Shown piece after piece: positions 1 through 12,800 of a DNA stretch of 64,000 bases. The position numbers and the translations under genes were made by a program. Position 1 is the first letter of the stretch, and each line of letters starts with the position of its first letter. This DNA comes from Nectonema munidae (lineage: Eukaryota; Nematomorpha; Nectonematoida; Nectonematidae), in contig JAUIRK010000960.1 of NCBI GenBank assembly GCA_030549495.1, forward strand, positions 277,501-341,500, in the 5' to 3' direction. The notes below the pieces were generated by a model, which made no database searches, was not told where the DNA came from, and saw only the letters and a list, made by a program, of their open reading frames with translations.

Positions 1-847
1 CATCTGCAAAATAAATAAGTAAATATTTGAGATTTTTTTTAAAATATTAAATTATTCTGTCACCTTGAGTCAGCTACTCTGATCAGTAATTAAACTAATA
101 TTTCTCGTAGATTTTTTTATAACAAAGGGAGTTGTATTTAATTCTTTTTGATAAAAATATTTGAGTTAAAATTGCTTTTACGGATTCCATTACTACAGCA
201 TTATATCATAAAAATCTGTTAGCCAAGTAGAAGAAAGATAAAGCTTCTGCGTAAAATGATATCTTGTATTATATGACAGTATAAAAATATATTGGTTAAG
301 AAATATAAAAAATATTGAATAAATTTTAGATTTTACAAGTTAATCAAAAATATTTATCATTAACTTTCAAGTTATACAATTTTTGATTTATATACAATAT
401 ACTATAGATTCAATTATAAAAATTAAGATTCAATGGTAGTTGATAATTTTCATTTTTTATACCATAGTTGAGCCAGTTTACTATTCGTTTGCGCGCGTGT
501 GTGTTTACATGGTTGAAAGTTGGGCATGAATTCGTGTTGTACAAGCAATATATAGCCTCGTGTAATTCAAATATAATTCTTCTGTGGAGTGGTAGTATAC
601 TTCCATAGCTATTTCGCATGAATTTTAAGTAGTTTTTGCCTTGATTTCATTTTCGCTTGCACTTTTTAAAAGTAAAAAGAAAAAGGCGAACATAAATGTG
701 CTATGTAATTTATTGCTTATATGTATATTTATTTATTTAACACATAAAGAAATACCAATGTAAGTGTTACATATATGTATAATATATATAAATATATATG
801 AATTCACTTCCTTTTGATGTAATTTTAATTTTTTATTTTATTCATAG
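1..847. other. Upstream intron sequence, no gene seen
   Basis: This is AT-rich sequence before the first visible KIF13 exon. I looked for the N-terminal kinesin exon (a KVAVRVRP-like string) on the + strand and did not find it. The acceptor at 846-847 shows that this is the 3' part of an intron. There is a short GT-rich stretch near 488-508. Confidence 0.6.
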
Positions 848-3800
848 TCATACACGTTTGATGAATGCTTCAACTCTTTTGAATTCACACAAAATGGTAG
901 TACTTTAAATATTAATATATTTATTATTTCATTTCAATGATTATGTCAATTATGTAATAAAGGAATTTTTTTTCGAAAAAGTGGAAATTTTATCTACTTT
1001 CCAATTAATTTTATCATGACAAAATTAATACCATCAAAACCTGGAAAAAATCGATTTTCTAATTTTTTGCACTACTGTTTTATTGATTTTATTTAGTCTC
1101 AGCCCGTCCGATAAAGGAGTGGAGCAAAGCACCTCCCCCTTCCACCCTTCCACCCCTCCCCCGCTATTTATTTAGCCTCCTGAAACTCTCTTGAAATAGA
1201 TAAAAGCAATCCTGGCGCCATTAAAATCAGTTTTGCACAATGTCACGCACACTAGGCAAAAAATAAACAGACTTTTTAATGATGAAACTTCAAAATAAAT
1301 TTTTTTATGATCTTGTATTATACTATCTGAAGTTAGCTGGGTTTGGTAGTGTTACATTTCAATAAAAAATACAACTGGACAAAAATAATTTTAACAATGC
1401 AAAATTTAACTTGTTGTTTTTGAAGTGACGTTCAATATGCCTATTTTTTAAAATCAGTTGTATCTTTAGCAGTACAGACAATAATTAATACTTTAGAATT
1501 AACCTCCTTACGATGCCTGTTCTAAACAAAGACATTCTTAAAAACGGGTTCCTATTTTGAGTATCTTAGTAGACTACTTTTAAAAGTTATTTCATTTTGT
1601 GGCCAATTTTATATTAACCGGTTATAGACCACATTCGACATATGCCGACTTTACAAAAATATGAATCGTCTGCGTTTATCAATGCTCTTTAATACAAATC
1701 TTCTGCTTTACATTAGATATCGTCTGATTATTCTGGCCGTTAACGGGTTAAGATGGAAAGATAAACTGGTAGTAAGAATGGTTTAAAAGACTCCATTATT
1801 TATAATTTCAAAAAAATTTAAATTACTTTTTTAAATATTTGCATTCATTTTGAATTAAGGATTCATAAAATAAGGTTTTGTTATAACAAGTTTTAAAAGC
1901 ATATACTTTAAAATTGGTATTATTGTTGACGCCTGCAAGGGACCATTTATATTTCAACAAAATTTTTGAAACTTTATTTTTTAATAGTGAAGATTTTTCT
2001 AGATGTCCTGCTGGATAATAAATAAACACTAACCGGAAATCCAATCAAGCAATCAACTTCAATTTTTAAAACTCGCATAACACTTTTTGAGTTTAACATT
2101 TTATCTAAATTTAAATGATTCATTTTAGCTTTTTTAGGCTAATAATGTAAAATATAAAGTTTGTTTAGTCAAGTAGAAAAGGACAAAAAAACTATTCAAT
2201 GTTGAGGAAAATCTTGAGATTTTATATAAGTAATCAAAACTGGTTTCCTAGAGTGGTATTCTAATCCTTTAACATCCTACTGAGCTATGAAGATAACAGT
2301 TTATACTTTTGATATTGAACTTTATAAATATGTAAACATTTTTGAAATTAACATTTTAGTAAAAGTATAACAGTTTTTCTTGGAGCTAATATTTGTTTTT
2401 TTATGTTATTGGGATGGAATCAAATCCAAAATTTTTTTTAAATTTCCTAAGTATCGATTAATACTTTCAAACATATAATTCAAGAATATCCTTCTATTTT
2501 AAATGACTTCCATTTTTAGGTACATTTTTATTTGTATATAATAATGTATGAGAATCTTATAAGAAAATATCAATAATTTTATTTTAGTGTAATGCAGTTG
2601 ACATTGAACTTGGATATACAACTGAATCAACAGTATTATGTTTTATAGCGATATTTGATGCGTTAATAATGAATTTGAATCGATAGAAGCTTGTATTTAT
2701 GCACGGAGATCGGAAAATGTAAATTAATATATAAAAAATTGATCAATAAATATTTTCAAACTTCTCTCCTGCTATTATTATAATTTCTAAATTGAATTTG
2801 AAATACTTGGAGCAAATATTATTATTAGAAGGATAGAATTATCATCTTAATAAATCAAAACTTTTCAAATCTATTGAATTTTCTGTAAATGTGACAACAT
2901 TCTTGATACTTTCAATTTAAGCTCCTCCTGTAATTCACTCAACATTGCTTATAATAAGTTTAGTTACATGAAAATTTCATTACAGTATTTGGAGAAAATA
3001 AGATTATATTGAATGTTGAAAATTACCATTGCCTCCCGCTCTAAAAGTTAGGTAGTATACGTTAATTAGTTAGTTATAGTTTGTTGTTGATAAATAAGTA
3101 AGTTATTTAGTCAATTTGTGAATTAAATAGTTAACTAGTTAGTTTAACTGGTTATCGAAGACAGTCGAGATATGTCGACTTTACAAAAATAAAATCCTCT
3201 GCGTTTATTAATACCTTTTAATACAAATATTCTGCTTTACATTAAATATCGTCTGATTATTCTGGTCGTTAACGGGTAAAAGGTAAATAGTTAATATTAG
3301 TCAATAAACCTAAAGGGTTAACTGTTTTATGAGTAGTTATCTTCCAGTCTAATTGTCCATGGGGAGTAAATGTTCATTAGAGTAATTGTTCTAGACTCAT
3401 TTATATATGTATGAATTCTAATCAGAGCCTTGATTGATTACGATTTTGTAGGTTATGTGTGAACCTTAGGTTTGGCTTATTCTTGCCAAACTATTTTTTT
3501 AATATAAGTTTTGCTTTACTTAAACTCAGCCAGAAATTTTTCAACAGGATAGAAGGAATACTGAAAAAATTTAATACTATCATCAAATTCTGTTTTCAAG
3601 AATTATATTTTTCATATTGCTAAAACAATATGAACATATGTGGGAATTTTTTTATTTTACAATTAAAAAATTAATCTTTAAATAAATTAGAGGAATAGAA
3701 TTAGAACATATAGTCGATTTAATGAGAGCATGTAAACCCTGATGACTACTTTGTTGTATGATGGAAAATGAAAGAAATTTATCAGATACGAGTTAATAGG

Positions 3801-6800
3801 GTTGTCTTATCAAGTATCATATTTTTGATTATGTCATTAAAATTTGTTCTCTGATCTTACGAGTGGAAAATGCACCATCTGCCTTCCCTCGTTGCATCTC
3901 TGTTAGAGGTATGGTTTAGCTAAACAGATATTGGTTCTCTATAATTGTAAGACTGTTCTTAGTGTGCCATTTTTCATTTGCTTGGACCAAACATATATTT
4001 AAATCGTTTATTTTCCTCATTATCCAATTAATTGCCATTTTTATATTAAAACAAGATTACTTTTGTGAAAAATTTGCTGAATAATTTGCTAAGAGTAAAA
4101 ATCTTATCAGTTTCTCATTTTTTCATCGCTCCATATATTCTTTATGTGAAGAAGGGGCGCACATCCGGGGAGCGAGGGGGGGGGGGGCTGTCAGAATTTT
4201 ATTTGTAGACAGAAATATTCAAAAAAACGCAATGATTTTCTTTTCTCGTATACTTTATTTATGTTAGTTTGGTCCTCGGACATTTCGCCCCATTATTTTC
4301 ATAAGACAGTTCGTCCCATGGACAATTCGCCCCATTATTTTCATAAGACAGTTCGTCCCATCGACAATTCGCCCCATTATTTTCATAAGACAGTTCGTCC
4401 CATCGACAATTCCCCCCATTATTTTCATAAGACATTTTGTTTCATGGATAATTCGCCCCGTTATTTTCATAAGACATTTTGTCTCATGGACAATTCTAAA
4501 AAATTAAGAGATAAATTGATTAATTTGAAATAATTTAATAGATATATAGATTCTAAAAAATTAAGAGATAAATTGATTAATTTGAAATAATTTAATAGAG
4601 ATAAAATAAAAAAAGATGTTTCCATTTTAAAATAGTGAAAATTGCTTTATTAGTTTATTTTGTTTCCTTTCTCTCTTATGTTAATTATGTAGCAAATTTT
4701 TCAATTTTGAGTAAAAGGTAAGGTGCAGCGTATGTATTTTCATTGACCAGGCACTGATGTACCGCTTATGTCAAACTATGAACAAATTCGTATCGATGAG
4801 GAATCGAATCCATAGGCTTCCGTGCTATGTCCATCATCTCAACCAACCTGCCATGCCACTCATAGATTATGCTGTAGGGATACGTCAAATTAGTTTTCAA
4901 AAAACTGAAGTTATGCTCTAAAATTTTTCAGTTTTTGTTGAAGCTCTATAACTTTTTCTGATAGACTTTTTTTCCTTAAAAGTTATTATAAAAGGCAAAT
5001 CATTGCAAATTGTTAAAAGTTATTTAACTTTTTGTAGCTTGTATCAATTTAGCTTTTAAACTATTTTTGAATGATGCTGAGTAAAATGAAATAATGCGAT
5101 CTTAATTTTTTGTTTTATTTTTGTTTGCACAATTATAACTTCGTTTTATATCCTTGCCCCTGAATCAATCACATTTTTTTCATATAAACATCGCAGGGTG
5201 TCTAGTAGACTCTTTGCCTTTAGACTACATTCACTCATATAAAACTACCAAACCTTCAGTTATTTCTTTTCTCTATGAATCAAATATCCTTTCATCAATT
5301 CCTGTATGTGCCGGTAGACTACTTCATTTTTCAAATAAAAAGCCTATTCCACCCCCTAACATTTTTGGATTTTTTTAAACTAATGTATATTCGATGGTTG
5401 TAGGTAAAAATGCCCCCGAAATAAATGCCCCCAATTAAAAAGTAAGAAAAAATGCCCCCTAATTTTTGATTTTCAGGATTTTTTTTTAATTATATAAATA
5501 TTTTTATTTGGTACCGTTTTTGAAAGGCTAAATTTCTAAAATTTTTTAATCTATAGGATTTTTTCTTTATAAAGTTCTTGAAAACAATAGCAAAGGTGCA
5601 GATTTGTGGGAATGTGTTCTTAAAATCAGTTAAAATACAAATTATATTTAGAAAGTGTTCTGATACATACAAAGTCCAAAAATATTTGCTGTTTTATAAA
5701 AAAAATTTTGTATTTAAAAAATTGTAGTATGCTGAGTTTTTAGGTTACTTTAATTAAATTTTAAATGTTTTAGATGAAAAGTTGACTTTTTTTTACAAAA
5801 AATCTTTATTTGACATATCTTTTTTAAAAATTTTAATTAATAATTTTTTGTGTTGGGGCATTTTTTCATAATTTTAAATTAGGGCATTTTTTTCGGCGGC
5901 ATTTTTACTGAGAGCATTTTTTCCTACTTTTTAATTGGGGGCATTTTTTCTGCGCACTATATTCGATATGCAAATTTAATTAAAATATTTTCGCTGGAAG
6001 TATAGTATTTAAATTCACCAATTTTGTATAAAAAAAATATAAAGTTGTCTTATAAATTTAGGACTTTAGGTATGCGCTGAGTACACTCTATTTTAAAGGA
6101 TTGTTGAATATTTGGTCTCCCGTGGTATTTCCAGACCACTAATATTGAAAATTGCAAGAAAAAAATTTCGCCCCCCCCCAATAATTTTGAGGATGTGCGC
6201 CCCTGATGTGAAGTGATGTACGGTTATAAAATTTCATATTTTCAAAGTACTATAGAAATTAGCTTTACCTTTTTCTTTTCTTTTTTATTTTAACATTTTT
6301 ACAGCCTCTTTCAAATACAATTCATTTTTGCTATAAGGCTTTCCAAAGAGTGAGAGCTATAGTTGAATTTCTTCAAAATATATCTTCCTCCTGTTATTAC
6401 CTTATCGGTTATTTCTTTACGTTAACCAAATCAATTACTCAAAACGTTTATCTAACTATTAAAAATATAAAATTACTAGAAAGGCATTATTATTTAAAAA
6501 AAATTACACTTGTTTAAAAGATATCTGAAATACAGAATCTTTTTCTATCATCATTTTGTAAGTCTGACTTTCTTGATTAACCCGTTATCGACCAGAATAA
6601 TCAGACGATATCTAATGTAAAGCAGAAGATTTGTATTAAAAAGCATTAATAAAAGCAGACGATTCATTTTTTGTAAAGTCGACATATGTCGACTGTGGTC
6701 GATAACCGGTTAAAAGGTTTACCCTTCCTAATTAAAACAATTAATATCTCCTGCTTACAAATATTAGCATTTTACGTTTCATAAACAAGTACAAGCTTCT

Positions 6801-9800
6801 TCTTTTTCTTCATTTATGAATTTCTTTCTCCATTCTTGTCTATTCTAGATATCATTTCCATCAAAGTCTTTAGTTTTGAAATCCTTTCTTAGACAATCCA
6901 TCCATCTGAGTTTTGGCCTTCCTTTTAGAATCAAGTACAAGCATACTAATAAAAACTACTCTTATTTATGATATACTAAGCCGTAGCTACATTGGTTCTA
7001 TTTTTTATTGTTTTATTATCAACGTTCAGGTTTTTGTTCTATATATAAATTATATCAATAAATTTCAATTAAATTGGAATAAAATCAATTTTTTAATAAA
7101 TGAAATGTTTCATGTATGATTCTGTCTAATTTTTTTTGGTCATACTTGACATTAAGTCTGCTGTACTAAAACAATTCACTATATAAAACTTAGCTGCTCT
7201 AAGCTTAATTTTTTATTATTTGATTATATCTCATCAAGTGCCATCCAATTTTTATACAGTAAAATCTGTCATAATTGACACCTCCTTAAAACGGACGCCT
7301 ACTAATTTCGCACATTTCAATTCTCGAATCACTTTCAAACAAACTGATACACAGACACTTGATAGTTTTCGTCTATAAAATAAAACTATATATAAAGCTT
7401 GATTACAAATATGTTATAAACTCTGTAAATAACTTGAATGACATATTTGGATTTAATTATTTTAAATTTTATGTCTTTTTTTCCGTATATGAATGTAGTC
7501 CCTTCTATATCCTCTAGTTTGTAGTCGATGTTTTCAATTTTAATGAGCTCATAGATATTATTGAGGTTGATAATAACGGACACCTGCCAATTGTTAATAT
7601 TGTTTACGTTCTTTTAGCTGTTCACAATAAACAGGTTTCACTGTAATTATATTTTATCTAAAATTATTTTTTCAAATAATAATGATAGATCACTGAAAAC
7701 ATTAAGTAATATTATTACTAATTGAATTATACATCAATTTTTATTAAATTTTTGCACTTAGATTGGGTTAATATGCATATTTAATTCACATATTTATTAA
7801 TTTCATAAAAAATAATTTGAATTTTTTAAATATTTTTTTGAATTTTGCTTATTTATTCAAATAATTATATCCTAAAACTCTCAGATTTCTAGATTTTTTT
7901 GCCTTTGTGTTCAATGATTTTTATCCGAAATTAACATCGTAAAGTTTTTTTATCTAAAGGTCTTTTTGTTTTTTGAGTAATACGGCATAAAAACTTTGAA
8001 AGTATTAAAAATTGGGATTTAGTTATTCAAAAAAACTAAAGATTACAAAAATTAACTATTAGAAGCCTGTAAAATATAGTATTTAAAAAAGTACCTAAAA
8101 ATTGTAAATATTTACTATTTTAAGTATCCAAAACTTAAGATATAGTAGAAAAAAGTAGTAAATTTACTAAAATATCATTAATTTTACTATGTTGTATAGT
8201 AAAATTATGCATATTACTGACTACTATTTTATATTTTAGATCTAGAATTCAGTTCTGTAATTTAGTAGAAGTTTTATTTTCCAGTAAAGCAAGATTTAAT
8301 TACCTATTTAGTGTGTTAACCAGAAATTTCTGATTGAGCTGTCATATCGGGATTCGGAAATTAAGCTCAAAAGGAGTAGGTTTTTTTTAAGACCTAGTCT
8401 TTTACATAACTTAATTTTTAAACAACAACAACAAAATATCTTATCTAATTAATACATTCTATATTCTTTTTACACACATTCAAAAATCTTTTTAAAATTT
8501 AATTGGGGAAATGCATTGCTAACCTCAATTGGAAAGGGGCCGTCTGACGGGTAGTATAAGCTGTTACTATTGCTATTATAAAAAGCATTGCATGTTTTTG
8601 AAAAAAGTGAAAATTGACAATTTACAATATACTTTAAAACATCAAAATATTGGGAATATAAAATTTAATAGACACATAAGGCGAGATTTTTTCGATAACT
8701 ATAAATCGAACATTTTCAATATTTTATCTAAATAAAATAAATATTAATAAATTTAACTAATTCGATTAATTAAGTTACTTATTCAGATAGTTAGTTATTG
8801 GAAATACCCAGATAATAGAAAATTTATTTATAAGCGACGAATTGTTCCAGCAGCGAAATATCACTTTACGAAGTTTCACAGATCCAAAGTTTGGCTTTCC
8901 TAAATTTTTTTAAAATAATTCTTCTCGAGACAGAAACTCTAGTTGAAACTGGAATCTTAAAGTTTACACATTCACTGAAAAAACAATCATGCGAAAGACA
9001 TGTATGTATACACATTTAAATAAAAATATTTATAATTCTTGTACCTTTTTTATCTAAAAAATAAATCGTTAATACTATTTGTACAAACTTATAACAACTT
9101 GTACTCAATACGTATCTTGAGAAAGATATTTTAGCCAGTTTTCAATTATTTGCATTCGAACCAATCTCCTCAGTAAGAGATAGATAAAACTAAAAAAAAA
9201 GTAACAATTACTGAGATAAAGATGCAATAAATAAAAAGAGTATTATCAAAGGACCAGCCTTCAATTATAATAATGCTATCCTTCATTCATATCTTTGAAA
9301 AGCTTAATCCTCTGTAATTTATATTTTCCTGTGTCCATTGATTTTCTCTGTTTGTGTCTGTGTATGTGTGTGTGTGTGTGTGCATGTCCAAATCCATTCT
9401 TGATGAGCACGTTTTTCACGTTATTAATTTTTTATTTTTGTTTTGCGTTTTAATTGACAAAATTGATAATAAAGTAGAATATATATGAAATTATATACAA
9501 GTAATATTTTTATCTTTTATTTTATAGTAATGAGTCTCTTTTAATAATATTTTTTAAGATATAATTGAAAAGATAAGCTTTCAACTCTTTATATTAGTAC
9601 TTTTAAAGAGATGAGGCGTTCGTATAAAATATATAAGCCTTTATATTTAGTTAATTACAACTTATGATCATAGAAATACTTTAATTGTGATTTTAAAGTT
9701 CAGTTTTATCACATTTTATTAAATTCTTTATCATTGATATATTAACAAAGATAAGTATCTTAATTCCTATTTTTATCTCTAACAGTACTATATTTTAGAA

Positions 9801-12800
9801 CAGTGTTTAAATCGAATTTTTGAATAAAACATTATATCCTATGTATTCACTCCTTTAAATATTTTTTTACAATTTTGATCTTTATTAGATTTGAAAATCT
9901 AATGAATTCAATATTAATAATATATTTGTTAAAATTAAGAAAGTTTGAATCTTTTTTAATTTCATATTCAATTGTAGTTACAGCTTTTTGATATCTATCA
10001 GAAAAGTAAGATCTAAAAAAATCAATAGCGTCAGAAAAGGGACCGTAACACCCATGTTTTTGAAGAAATAAAAATGTGGAATAGTGTCGAATGCATGATT
10101 GTAGGTTATGTGTATAGGTACTAGCCAGCCTCCTTGTAGCTCAACGACGAGCCAATGAGGAATACTATTCTTAAAATTTTCATCATATCTTTTCCAGCAA
10201 TTTTATTTATTTTTATAATGTCTTATCAATATCAAATAATTTTCAGATCAAGAAGAGATTTTTAAAGAAATTGGATCAAGCGTCTTAGATACGGCATTTT
10301 GTGGATATAATGCCTGCATTTTCGCTTATGGACAAACAGGTATGATTTGAATGATTACTCTTAACCCATTAAGTCTCAATGCTCCCATTTGGGAACATAA
10401 GTAATTTCATCTTCGTCTGCTTTTTTCAATGACTTTGAATATAAATCGTCTGCGTTTTTTTAGATATCGTCTGATTTCTATGGTACACCCATTTAAGACC
10501 AAGCAAAGCAGACGATATCTAAAAAAACGCAGACGATTTATATTCAAAGTCATTGAAAAAAGCAGACGAAGATGAAATTACTTATGTTCCAAAATAGGAA
10601 CATTGGTCGTAAATGGGTTAATGGGTTAAAATCTTTTTTTATTTTTCCCAAAATACCTACTTTAAAATCTTGCTGTGTTGAATTACTATAAGTGGAATAT
10701 TCGGCAGTGACAAATCTTTTTACTGATCCTCAGCTCAACACACCGTTATCTTTTTTATATGTTTTTTGAGTATCTTTTTTCTTTGATCACACAACGAATT
10801 CAATGTTTTGAAGTTAGGGACTGTTCATTATATTTAGATCCGAGTCTTCATTTACTATTTTGTTATTTTTCATGAGAAATGCTTCACGTAGGTTCACTGT
10901 GTTTTGTATAAAATTCATAAATGCAACTTATATTTGGACTCGTAAATAAGTTCAACTTAGAAAAATTTGACTTGAGAAACATAAAAGTTGCAATTTTAAA
11001 AGATAAAAATAATTTGAACTTCCTTAATCCTTTAAGGACCAAAATTTTTGAGACTAATGGCATGTTTTCTTTTTTTAATGGAATTTTATATATTTAAAGC
11101 AAGGATTTTCCTTTCTAGTGACACGGGTGTCACTATCGTCTTCAAAGGGTTAAAAGCTTGACATTATACGCATATTCAATTATATGAAAGTCGACTTAGG
11201 CCAGTTGCTACCAACCCGAGATTATATTAAACAAGACGTACATAAATGCATAATAGGAAAAAAAATTTTTTTAATTTGTTTCAGTATTCAAAACAAATTT
11301 CACAAATATAATTAAATCTTTTAAAAAAAGTCCCCTACTTGATAGGTCGGCTTAAACTTTTGTCTTATCTTTTACTTTTCTTATTTTCTCCAAATTTTAT
11401 TTTCAATCAGGATTCTGCACTGTTTTCATAGTGTTTATTAATTTTTTTTGAAAACTATCACTAAGCAACGATTCACATTTTTCATTAGTATATATTCATG
11501 TCTCGTTTATCCGCATACCTCGGTTTCTAGCCTATTTGTACGGATTAATGAACTGTCAGAATTGGTCGAATGAAAAATTCGCTTGTCTTCATAATATACG
11601 CGTTTGTTGTTTTTGTGCATGCCCACAGCCAGAAAAAAATTTGGAGAGGCTAAAACTAAAAATATGTAAGTATTGTTAGTATTTGTAAATTATTGATAAT
11701 GATCATTGAATATAGTTGTACATTTATAAAACATACATTGTGAAAAGTCATGTTCTATACGAATAAATTGGACCTAGACTTAGTTAACCGCAAATTTCTG
11801 GAGCCAGTCACTAGATAACTATAATATCTACATAAATTTAATAAAGTTACACATAATCTATCTCTGTGCACAATATGTTTGGTTGAGTGGCCGGTTTAAT
11901 GAATCAAGAACAATGAAAATATCATGCTTGATTCCAAAACAGTGTGCGGAGATATGGATTCATGAATTGCTGGTTTAAATAAACACTTTTAACACGCGTT
12001 GAGATCATTCCCAGCCACGTGTGTGCGAAAGAGCGAAAAACCGGCTTATCGAATAACGGATAAACGAGACATGGCTACATAAACATCTTCTATACTTTTT
12101 CTATGTTTCCTCGGTAGGAAGTAGGAATCATAGTGAAAGACAAAACAGTAAAATATTTGCATTGTAATTTTTTTTTGTAATTTGATATGTATTATATATA
12201 CACTGTTATACCTCATTATTTTATGAAAGAACAACTTTATTTATCCCTTGATGAAATTATTTGGTTCAATAATATTACTAAATAATTAAAAAATTTAATG
12301 GCAATCAACTAAAATATTCTCATTTTTTTAACTAAAAACAAATATTTGCTAGAGAATTTAGATAATTCTATACATTTTTCAATTTTTTTGTAAAGTTTTA
12401 TGATTCCTTTCACCTATGTATATGTGTTTACCTTATGAACTTGTTAATAATGTAGTTATTAATTTTTTTACTGGAGCTTGTGTTTAATGATCTACAATCT
12501 ACATGTTCAGATAGGTGAATGAAACTCTTTTATTTTCATTTAAAACTTTTGTGTAGCGATGATGTTGATGATGATGATGATGCCATTACTCACAATTATT
12601 CAATTATTTATAACATATATAAATCATTGCATAAAAGGATGAGAGAATAGAATAAAGAAGCCGCTTTGTATGTGACCTACAAAAGTAACATGAAATAAAT
12701 ATTAAATTTGAAGTAAATTAGAAAAATAAATCATAACGCAATGATAGGTTGACTTCAAGTAAAACAAATAAATGTACGCGTTTTACTTGTACACGCATAA

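Larger units (their letters stand above)
4152..6205. mobile_element. Non-autonomous hAT element (2.05 kb) with nested insertions
   Basis: The right end reads, on the opposite strand, CAGGGGCGCACATCC. The left end reads AAGGGGCGCACATCC. Both are flanked by the same 8-bp word ATGTGAAG (4144-4151 and 6206-6213), the target-site length of hAT elements. Runs of G/C (about 12 G near 4180, 9-10 C near 6172) lie just inside. There is no transposase. The element carries a 42-bp minisatellite, a 57-bp tandem duplication, a tRNA-derived SINE and a MULE-like MITE, so it has been an insertion target for some time. A related terminus is at 53661. Confidence 0.85.

Noticed and set aside
1090-1200. C-rich tract as a promoter or CpG island
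   Set aside because: It is a pyrimidine tract with almost no CpG, deep inside intron 1.
4261-4533. Open frames on both strands reading HYFHKT... repeats
   Set aside because: They arise because a 42-bp minisatellite keeps any stop-free frame open; no homology or start context.
4708-4864. Functional tRNA gene
   Set aside because: Only tRNA-like promoter boxes are present; the cloverleaf does not fold cleanly and a long unrelated tail follows, as in a SINE.
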